Part shown: piece after piece, positions 55,431 through 64,000 of the stretch
How the letters are laid out: every line of letters begins with the position of its first letter
How positions within the stretch are numbered: the first letter of the stretch is position 1
From: Portunus trituberculatus
Lineage: Eukaryota > Arthropoda > Malacostraca > Decapoda > Portunidae
Direction: 5' to 3'
Length of the DNA stretch: 64,000 bases
Assembly: GCF_017591435.1 (NCBI RefSeq)
Contig: NC_059295.1
Coordinates: 35,688,039 to 35,752,038 of the forward strand
Position numbers and translations under genes: made by a program
Notes under the pieces: model-generated
Told to the model about the DNA's origin: nothing
Databases searched by the model: none
What the model saw: the letters and a program-made list of their open reading frames with translations, nothing else

Positions 55431-55936
55431 GATTTTTTCTTTCTTCTCGCTTCCTTTTTTCTTTTTATTCTACTTCACCCTCCTTTCACTGTCTTTTTCT
55501 TTTTTCGATTTTTTTTTCTCTTCCTGCCTTCTTTCCGCGTCGGTCTTTTTTCCTTCCTTTCTTTCGTTTCTGTTCCTTTCCTCTCGCTTTTCCTTCCTTT
55601 CATTCTCTCTTTTTTTTTACTTTACTATTCGATTTTATTTCTTTCCACTGCTCCTTCTTTTTCTCTCTCTCTTTCCTCTTTCTCTCCCGTTCCCTTGCGT
55701 TCTCTACTTGTTTTCTTCAATGTCTTTACTTCCCTCCTTTCCTTCTTTACTTCATTCATCCTCTTACCTGTTATACATTTCTTTTCTTTTGCATTTCTTG
55801 TTTCCCTATGTCATTTTTCCTCCTCTCTTTCTTTCCTTTCGTGTTCCTCTCTCTGTCCCTCCTTCCACCTCTTTTGCATGTCACGCGTGAGTCTCACCAC
55901 CCACATAAACTTGTATCTGTATCATGGATTGCCTCC

Positions 55937-56010
<74 letters not shown>

Positions 56011-56530
56011 AACCATCCATTCCTCGTGTTCTCGTCCCTTTACCAAAGCACCACAGTCAAGCGTCATGTCTCCTGCCACAACACCCTCTGCTATCTTTTC
56101 CCTGCTGGATGACACCTATATCTCCTCCTCCTCCTCCTCCTCCTCTTCCTCCTCCTCCTCCTCCTCCTCGTCCTCCTCCTCCTCCTCCTCCTCCTCCTCT
56201 CCTCCTGTTCTTGTTCTTCATATCATCATCATAATCCTCTTGTTGTTGTTCTTGCTTTTCTTTTTCTTGTTCTTCTTCTTATCTTACCTGTATTTCTCCT
56301 CTTTCTCTTCTTCCTGTTCCTCTTCTTTCTCCTCCTCCTTTTGCTGTTCTTCACATCATCATAGACTTCTTGTTATTTTTTTTGTGTTTTTCTCCTTGTT
56401 ATTGCTTTTCTTTTTCTTGTTCTTGTTCTTCTACTTCTCTTCCTCCTCCTCCTCCTCCTCCTCCTCCTCCTCCTCCTCCTCCTCCTCCCGTAGGTGTTAT
56501 CAAGGAGTTCATGTTTTTCTTTTTCTTTCC
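55386..56530. repeat. Polypyrimidine block with CT and CCT arrays
   Basis: CT 55386-55427, T/C-rich degenerate sequence, CT 55939-56007, CCT 56124-56206, T/C-rich with GTT patches, CCT 56441-56486. The 363- and 245-codon frames are artefacts of this composition. Confidence 0.88.
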
Positions 56531-56908
56531 ATTGTCACGCATTGAGTAAATTTATGTCCGTTGATGAAAGGATTCGAGTAAAGGACCTAGCTTCCTTTTT
56601 TGGTGGGTTAGTTAGTTATGATGGTGATAATGATGATGATGATGATGATGATGGTGATAGTAATGATAATAGTAATAGTAATAATAATAATGATAATAAT
56701 GGTAATAATAGTTAATGGTACACGTATATGTATATTAGTGATCCGTGTGATTGTTTTCCTATCAATTATCCTACTTGTCCTTTCACGGAGACAAAATATA
56801 AGGTTCTTTGGGTGTTCTTTTTTGTAGTGACTGGTAATAATGGTGATAGTAATTAGAATAGTCAATAGAAGAGAAATCCGTCCCGAAAAATATTGTCATT
56901 TACCTTTT

Positions 56909-56910
<2 letters not shown>

Positions 56911-56949
<39 letters not shown>
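56911..56949. repeat. (GA)n array
   Basis: Short GA array. Confidence 0.95.
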
Positions 56950-56952
<3 letters not shown>

Positions 56953-57577
56953 GATGAGTCTTTATTCAGAAATGTTTTATTCTCTCACTATGATTATTTT
57001 TCAAAGGCCGTAGAGATGAATAACCGGGTTCTCATTAGTGTTTCTCTTAATAATGATATATAAACACTGTTGATCTGTCGCTAGAATTAAAAAAGAAAAA
57101 AAAAGCTCTTAAAATCGCCGATGTAACTTTAAATAAAGCCTTTTGAAAGTAGTGCAGTTGAGAATGAGTGTTTCAGAATGTGGAGCATAGAATTAAGGCA
57201 AAAAGATCAAGGAATGGTGAGGGGGAGGCAGTGAAGATTGTCATTATGGAGCTGGGAGAATGTGAGTATAATTAGGTCGCATCAGGTTGAGGTGAGTGGC
57301 CCCGGATGCAGCAGGTGTGTGGCTCGAGGCGGCAGGATTCGCATGCGCCAAAGAGAAAGGAAAGGTTGCGTGTTTGAAAGCATCCACCTAGTGATAAAAT
57401 GCGTGTTTTTCCTGTGTGTTTTTCGTGGTCAAATTCGTGTGTGTGATAATAGTAAGGTTATAAATATCTCATGATAAGAGTACTTGCCTACTTTTTTCTC
57501 TTTTTCTTATTCGTCTATTTTGTGGGTATTATCTCTCTCATACGAGGATTTCTTCAGGAAACTTTTAAATGGGAGTA
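56950..57577. other. Unique interval, no gene recognised
   Basis: AT-rich unique DNA. Frames are short and unconvincing. Confidence 0.4.
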
Positions 57578-57794
57578 TTAACCTCTTCAGTACCATGACG
57601 CTCTTCCGTATTTATTGTGGGTACTATTTTGTGATTTTATACAGTTTCAGGAATTTATGTGGAGATTAAAATAGTGAAGACTCTGGCTATCAATCTTCTG
57701 ACCTTCATAGACCATCCCTAATATAAATAAAATTGTCTATTCATACCCAAAAATCATGGCAAAAGTATATCCTAGTATATACTAAAGAAGTTGA
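57578..57794 (-). mobile_element. MITE copy 6 (TTAA-type, reverse orientation)
   Basis: The left end is TTAA-CCTCTTCAGTACCATGACGC and the right end is ACTAAAGAAG-TTGA. The reversed core (GGAGATTAAAATAGTGAAGA) is shared with the copy at 25305. The right terminus is the most eroded of the six. Confidence 0.75.
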
Positions 57795-58398
57795 ATAACC
57801 CTTTTCACATGAGATGTCACAAAAGTAATGGAACCTTATTTTTCTCCCTCATATTTTCTTGCTATACACTTCAAAAATATATACTACTAATCAAAATAGT
57901 AAAATTAATAACATCTTCACAAATTCATTATAGCTCATAGTCGTGATCCTGAAATCTCTTCTTCCACAAATCTATTTACTTACCAAACAACATCACTCCC
58001 TCCCGAACTTCCCTTTTTTTTCCTCCTTCACGTACGACCTGGCGTAACACTGTCGCAAGTTTAAGAGGCTGAATACAACATCCCCTTCACCCGACCATAC
58101 CACGGGACGAGTGAGTGTATCTCTAGTGAGTCATCGGCGCCCCTCGCTCCCCTACATGTGTGCCCATACATCCGCGTTGTGTAGATTCTGGGAAGGAAGG
58201 TCTGAAAGTAAAGGTTGACTCTCCAGCAATAGTCTGGCGTCCTGCTGTTAGGCGCCCACTCCATCGACCAGAGTGTGACGGTAAATATGTGACAGCGGAT
58301 TGACGAGGGGAAAGGTTTTATTCATTTTGTAGTGACAGTGACGATGTGATGATGATGAACGGAGGGTTGATGATGATGATGGTGGTAGTGTTAGTGAT

Positions 58399-58677
<279 letters not shown>

Positions 58678-58817
58678 GTACTAACAAGAACGATAATAAA
58701 AGATTAATTTTGCACAATTAAAGATGATAGAAGCAATTCTCCATGTAGAATGACATATTTTACGGAATGATAACGAGATTATACAATTACACTAATAAGT
58801 AAGGTAAGTAATAAAGG

Positions 58818-58819
<2 letters not shown>

Positions 58820-58871
<52 letters not shown>

Positions 58872-58882
58872 CAGCAGCAGCA
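58820..58882. repeat. (AGT)n then (AGC)n
   Basis: AGT array grading into AGC units. Confidence 0.95.
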
Positions 58883-59732
58883 GTAACAGTACCACCCCTG
58901 CCACTAGTAGCACCATAATCATCACAAGCAGCATTAATGTTTTAAATCATCAAAGTTACAAATCATTATACCATTAAAAAGACTTGATAGCCGAGAATGC
59001 TCTAAAGACACGAATATCTATTAATTTTGCTGGTTTGGTGATGGTGGTGGTGGTGGTGGAGATGGTGGTGGAGGTGGCAGCGGTGGCGGCGGGATGGGAG
59101 CGGACTGGGAAGAACTTGTGTGTGTTGGTTGAAGAGGGTCATCTTGAGCTCTCGCCCGGGCAAAACTCGACTCAGCGAACTGCTAAGGGCCTGAGGAGCT
59201 CGCTAATGGATCTTTAATGGTAGATTATACACTTTCTAACCTTCGGCACGCCTAATATCCTTCGTCGTTAAAGAAGCATTTATATTGCTAGGAGTAATTT
59301 CACTTTTATTATATCGAAATTCGTTAGCTGTGTGGCGTGATTTGCCGCGTGTGATGCCTCAGGACTTTCATTCTTTATATTGAGAAAAAAGGATAAATGT
59401 TGACTTGTTTGGCTGCAGCTTGTTGTTCAAAGGGGAAGGTTTGCATGCAGAGGCGAACAGGTTGAAAAAAATTGCGCGTTTCATGCACTGATTAACTCCT
59501 TTTTTGTATCAGTACAAAGCGTGCAGATCAAAGAATGTTAGAAAATGTCTGCAGTTTTGCCTCGCTAATAATGGCACATAACTTCATAGAATCAACCTTT
59601 TCAAGGAACAAAAGCCTGACATCGTTTTGTTGGGATTTTTCTATTGTTTATTTTTTACTCATTTATTTATTTATTAATTCGTTAGTTATTTCGTTAGTTG
59701 ATAAGTCAGTTTGTTTATCTATTTAAATTCTT

Positions 59733-59736
<4 letters not shown>

Positions 59737-59783
<47 letters not shown>
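59737..59783. repeat. (TG)n array
   Basis: Pure TG array. Confidence 0.96.
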
Positions 59784-59784
<1 letters not shown>

Positions 59785-59859
59785 GATTCACAATTTGCAA
59801 TGTTCATTACGTTTGCTAGGCTGAAAAAGAATAAATGCGAGGACAAAGAGATACTGAAG

Positions 59860-60300
59860 AATAGCTAGAGGACGTTAGGATAGCCAGCACACTTTAGGGC
59901 AACTCCACCAGACCTTTGTAGTGCCGTTCTGGTCGAGGTGAATCTGTTACTTAAAATGACACGTTGGCAGCGTCTCCCCTTCAAACAGTGCAGGGTCTGG
60001 CGTGGGTACAGTGGTCGAGGCCTTGCTTTTTCTCCCCACTCGTGTGCGATAACCTTCCTGAGTGTGTACGTAATCTTCGTGCGTCGTTTGGCGTGCACAC
60101 AGCAGCTCCATGGCGGCTGTTCTCTTGTCCTGAGCATGTATGGCTGGTCTGACCTGATGGCTGTGCTTGACCGGGTGAAGGGCCGAGGCAGGGGAGGGAA
60201 GGGAGGCCGCCAAGGGTCCGCAGGCTGCCTTCTCATGTATCTTATACGTGTTTTCATCGGAGTTTGTTTTCTTTGTACTTGCAAAATGCTTAAATGCAGG
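59860..60300. other. GC-rich unique interval open on both strands
   Basis: Frames of 122 codons (plus) and 139 codons (minus) overlap without simple repeats, which is unusual here. Basic Arg/Trp/Cys-rich composition in both argues against a real protein. No domain is recognised. Confidence 0.3.
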
Positions 60301-60341
60301 AAATGATGAAGGATGTGAAAGTATTAAAGGATATGTTTATT

Positions 60342-60346
<5 letters not shown>

Positions 60347-60407
<61 letters not shown>
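60347..60407. repeat. (TG)n array
   Basis: Pure TG array. Confidence 0.97.
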
Positions 60408-60409
<2 letters not shown>

Positions 60410-60575
60410 GTGCAACCCTAGAAAGTTTGTGTTTGGTGTGTATTTTTACCACACTTTTTTCCAACAAAGCATGCGCGTGGAGAGAAAAGAAGGAAAAGGA
60501 GTAAAGGAAAAAAATAAAAATACACATATCCTTGGCGGTGGTCATCAGAAAAGTGTCAGCAAAACTACTGTGACA

Positions 60576-60578
<3 letters not shown>

Positions 60579-60633
<55 letters not shown>
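60579..60633. repeat. (GA)n array
   Basis: Pure GA array. Confidence 0.97.
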
Positions 60634-60638
<5 letters not shown>

Positions 60639-60869
60639 AGGGGGAACAAGAACGAGAACGAGAAAAAAACGAGGATGCTGTCAAAATTAATAACTGAAAA
60701 AAAGTTATTATTGACAGTGCATGTAACTGACTCTTGGGATCTGCATAATTTACTGATATTTATATTGCACATCTGTATCACGTGTCTACCGTGTATCTTG
60801 TATCCTCACACCACACTCATCCTCCATCACTGGCTCACCACTCACAGATACGATCAATCCACAAACTGA

Positions 60870-61045
60870 CTCTCTTATTTAGTCACTCAATCACTCACTC
60901 ACTCCGTCACTTACTTGTTCATTCATCGTTTCATCATCCCCTCTCTAACTCACTCACACGCATCCACTAGATCACTCTCGCTCACTCCTTCACCCACTCA
61001 TCCTCAGTCTCCCTTGCTGGCTCACTCTCTCGCTCTCTCATACAA
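60870..61045. repeat. Degenerate (TCAC)n tetranucleotide tract
   Basis: Repeated CACT, TCACTCAC, ACTCATCC and CTCGCTCAC units. An old tetranucleotide array. Confidence 0.6.
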
Positions 61046-61685
61046 ATCAACCTTCAATTATTTTCCACGGAGAGTTCTATCCCGATCGACTTCCCTTGGC
61101 ATTTCAACCCCCGTCCATCCCTCCGGCCGTAAGGGAACGCTCGCTTTCAATAATTCGGTAGGTTACGGCACACACGCAACTCGTCCTACTTGTTTCTCGG
61201 CCATAAAGACATTTCTCCCTCCCGTGTCCTGGTCGTCCTCATTTATTCGTATCTCTCAGTCACTTTCCTACTTTTCACGAGCTTTGTTTGTGCAATACTC
61301 GCTGGACCTTCCTCGCCCACCCTCCACCACGGCTGGCTTTACGATTAACCCTCCTGTTCTGTTGTTCGCAATGCCTCTTACTCTTCATCCGCTCCCTCTC
61401 TTCCTCCTACTTCTCCTCCCCCTCCTCTTTAGTGTTTCCTTCCCTTCTGTAGCCTCCCTTGCCATTAACTCCCCTCTTCTCTCGTCTCGTCATCTCTCCT
61501 CCTCCTCCTCCTCCACTTCTTTGCACAATTCACCACAAACCGCGCCTCCCGTGTTGGTAGATGGAAGCTGCGATAATTTTCAGATTTCCCTAGAGTGACA
61601 CGCCAATCCCAGACGCCTAAAATGGTCCTGGTTGTAGACTTAAGTAACCATGTTTTTTTTTGTTTTTTTGTCTCCCAGGCTCTCC

Positions 61686-61690
<5 letters not shown>
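61046..61690. other. Pyrimidine-biased unique interval
   Basis: C/T-rich, with a CTC-trinucleotide patch at 61498-61513. The 227-codon plus-strand frame is Ser/Leu/Pro-rich and has no recognised domain. Confidence 0.35.
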
Positions 61691-61723
<33 letters not shown>

Positions 61724-62085
61724 GGGTGAGTGATGGGTGAAGAAGGATATGGGTTGAGTGAGTGAGTGAGTGAGGGAAGGAAAATATGTGTAGTGTAATT
61801 TGAAGGAAAATGTTTTAGGAGAGACAGGGCGTGTTGCTTGGTTGGTGATGGTGGTGGTGGTGGTGGTGGTGGTGATGGTGATGCTGCTCCCACCACCAAG
61901 ATGCGGGGCAGTATTGTGGTGGCGGCTTTCTTGGAATGGCCGTGATGATTTGCGGGTGTTTTCAGGAGTGAGTGCGGATTGGAGTGTGATTTGATGGTGA
62001 TTGTGGTGATGGCTTCGATTTTTCCTGTCCTTTTTATTTACTTTTTTCTTTCTCTCTTTTTTTTATGAAGGGTCTCTTGGAACGA

Positions 62086-62159
62086 TTGTGTGTGTGTGTG
62101 TGTGTGTGTGTGTAGAAGGGGGGAAGGATGGTGAGGTGTTAGATGGAGTGGAGGCGTTC

Positions 62160-62217
<58 letters not shown>
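62086..62217. repeat. (TG)n and (CT)n arrays
   Basis: TG 62086-62113 and CT 62163-62217. Confidence 0.96.
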
Positions 62218-62219
<2 letters not shown>

Positions 62220-62346
62220 GGGAAAGTTCAGCTATGGGTATTGTCAGAATCAAGTTTAAAAAGGTCACGCTAATTTTAAGAGTCTCATGAAAAAAATATA
62301 TTTAATTAAGCCGACACTGTAAGAATGATGAGATTTTTGGGGGCAT

Positions 62347-62348
<2 letters not shown>

Positions 62349-62418
<70 letters not shown>
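62349..62418. repeat. (GA)n array
   Basis: Pure GA array. Confidence 0.97.
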
Positions 62419-62421
<3 letters not shown>

Positions 62422-62559
62422 ATTTGATATACTTCCACTAGTCGTTCAAATCTTTCTCTCTTGTTTCTTTGTAAGCCATCTCGCCATCAGGCCTCCCTTT
62501 GTTGCTGACGTGAAGGTGATGCGAAGGAAAGTCAGGGAAGGTGAGGAGAAACACCATAA

Positions 62560-62640
62560 CCAACCTCACATCACCTCACTTCACCTTTACCTTACCTTAC
62601 CTCACCTCACCTCACCTCACCTTACCTCACCTCGCCTCGA
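62560..62640. repeat. (CCTCA/CCTTA)n pentanucleotide patch
   Basis: CCTCA, CCTTA and CTTCA units at a strict 5-bp period over about 75 bp. It is one base from the AACCT/TTAGG telomere unit. Confidence 0.75.
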
Positions 62641-62745
62641 CAACCAGTTACTTTTTTCTTGATCTCTTCCTTTTCCTCTCACGTGTTCAAGTTATCAAAG
62701 GAACTCGGAGTGTTTTTTGTAACTTTTATGTTTTTATCCTCTCCC

Positions 62746-62750
<5 letters not shown>

Positions 62751-62835
<85 letters not shown>

Positions 62836-62878
62836 ATCTGGAGAAGGTCTATCATCTGGAGCCGTTGTCTAGAAGAAG

Positions 62879-62963
<85 letters not shown>
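62751..62963. repeat. (CT)n ... (GA)n inverted pair
   Basis: CT 62751-62831 (81 bp) and GA 62881-62963 (83 bp) are separated by 49 bp of unique sequence. The arms are perfect reverse complements. Confidence 0.97.
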
Positions 62964-62966
<3 letters not shown>

Positions 62967-63036
62967 ATGTTACTCTTTCGTTAATGTCTTGAGTCACGTG
63001 AATCAGATAATGTTTACTAGACGATTAAATACCACA

Positions 63037-63041
<5 letters not shown>

Positions 63042-63114
<73 letters not shown>
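63042..63114. repeat. (CA)n array
   Basis: Pure CA array. Confidence 0.97.
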
Positions 63115-63117
<3 letters not shown>

Positions 63118-63258
63118 CATATCCCTCCTCCCCTAACACACAATGAACCGCTAAGTATCATCACCAGCAGCAGGAGCTCAGGCGTCCATTACCCAACCGA
63201 TCATGAGCCGCTCCGTCGCCCCTCCGCCACGGCTTCGCATATATCAGGAGACACTTAC

Positions 63259-63307
63259 CTTGAGCCTCCCGACCCGCGCCTCGCCGTCCGTGTGGAGATA
63301 GATGGCC
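63259..63307 (-). CDS. Candidate 49-nt internal exon (minus strand), product unknown
   Basis: Read on the minus strand, CCTCAATCTCTCCCTCAG is a strong acceptor (ending at 63308). The 49 nt GGCCATC...CTCAAG run to a consensus donor AAG|GTAAGT (63258-63253). With a 1-nt split codon it encodes AIYLHTDGEARVGRLK. It is GC- and CpG-rich, unlike the flanking repeats. No family is recognised. A chance splice pair remains possible. Confidence 0.37.
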
Positions 63308-63375
63308 CTGAGGGAGAGATTGAGGCCGACAAGGCAGCGCGGGATATTATACATACCCACACTAGCAGCAGCAGC

Positions 63376-63377
<2 letters not shown>

Positions 63378-63459
<82 letters not shown>
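63378..63459. repeat. (GA)n array
   Basis: Pure GA array preceded by four AGC units. Confidence 0.97.
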
Positions 63460-63477
63460 CAAACAAGCAATCAAATA

Positions 63478-63568
63478 TGGACAGGCAGACAGACAAACAA
63501 AGATTAATTGAAAGGCAGAGACATAGACGGATAGGCAGAGATATAGACAGACAGACAGATAGCGAGAT

Positions 63569-63651
<83 letters not shown>

Positions 63652-63755
63652 AGTAGACAGAGAGAGACGGTCAGACAAATAGACAGAGAGAGGGCGACAG
63701 ACAGATAAACAGACATATAGCGAGACAGACAGACAGAGAGACAGACAGACAGGAA
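63478..63755 (+). repeat. (GACA)n/(GATA)n tract with embedded (GA)n
   Basis: GACA runs (63634-63651 and shorter ones) are mixed with GATA, GGCA and GAGA units, around a GA array at 63572-63633. The GACA/GATA mix resembles the Bkm type of satellite. Confidence 0.85.
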
Positions 63756-64000
63756 CCCATACTACACGCTTGGTCCCAGAACGCTACATAGTTACGGCCA
63801 CTGGTCCGGCAACGAGCAAAGCAAATTTTTTTTTTTTCATGCCGATGATTGGGTTGCGTCGCACGGCTGCAGGTGGAGGCTTATTTGGCTCCATCCCACT
63901 GGCATCGTTAGTAAATAAATCATAAAACCAGGTATATCCGCGACCTGTGAGCTTCACTTCATTGGCTGTCGTTCGCGAGCTGTTAATGAATGAAAGTCCT
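63756..64000. other. Unique interval to the window end
   Basis: Short unique stretch with a T-run at 63827-63838. No gene is seen. Confidence 0.4.

Noticed and set aside
55143..56545. 363- and 245-codon frames rich in Ser, Leu, Phe and Pro
   Set aside because: They come from a stop-poor polypyrimidine block with CT and CCT arrays. There are no splice sites or domains.
59492..59525. Seventh MITE copy (TTAACTCC...TCAGTACAAAGCG)
   Set aside because: Only about 25 bp resemble the terminus. The core and opposite end are missing.

Overview
This is eukaryotic nuclear DNA. Its extreme microsatellite load (dinucleotide arrays up to about 220 bp and a 704-bp TTC array), its tRNA-derived SINEs and its arthropod-type TTAGG-like patches fit a decapod crustacean, most likely a brachyuran crab. 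That assignment comes from general character and recalled repeat families, not from a match. There is no operon, rRNA or CRISPR array, and no complete protein-coding gene that I can defend. Nearly all long open frames are translations of simple repeats (poly-Leu/Ser from CT, His/Thr from CA, Cys/Val from TG, Arg/Glu from GA) and are not genes.

Layout. 1-200: possible first coding exon. 800-3500: CA, CT, a 704-bp TTC array and CTG/CTA arrays. 4040-4720: two nearly identical tRNA-derived SINEs in tandem, separated by TG arrays. 4800-6140: purine-rich strand block with five GA arrays. 6300-11700: CA, CT, GGT, CTA, GA and GGA arrays and a degenerate AAGGC satellite. 11700-21700: compound A/TA/CT/CA/GA, TA and ATT arrays, with a possible 84-nt internal exon at 15914-15997. 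21700-27800: mostly unique sequence, a SINE at 25754-25970 and a polypurine block. 27824-28941: a MULE-like DNA transposon with target-site duplication, terminal inverted repeats and a broken transposase remnant, itself split by a second SINE. 29000-43400: largely unique DNA with homeodomain/POU/GATA-like motif clusters. 43400-56500: CT/TG arrays, polypyrimidine blocks and another tRNA-derived SINE (46097-46422). 56500-64000: AGT, GA/CT and GACA/GATA arrays, with a possible 49-nt minus-strand exon at 63259-63307.

Six copies of one roughly 210-bp MITE family (TTAA ends, inverted CCCCTTCAG termini) are spread over the window at 12.8, 16.6, 25.3, 32.7, 47.6 and 57.6 kb. The window reads as a gene desert or very long intron(s), with short candidate exons and possible regulatory islands embedded in repeats. 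The best-supported biology is the nested transposon history: MULE insertion, then SINE insertion into its coding remnant, plus active amplification of SINE and MITE families.
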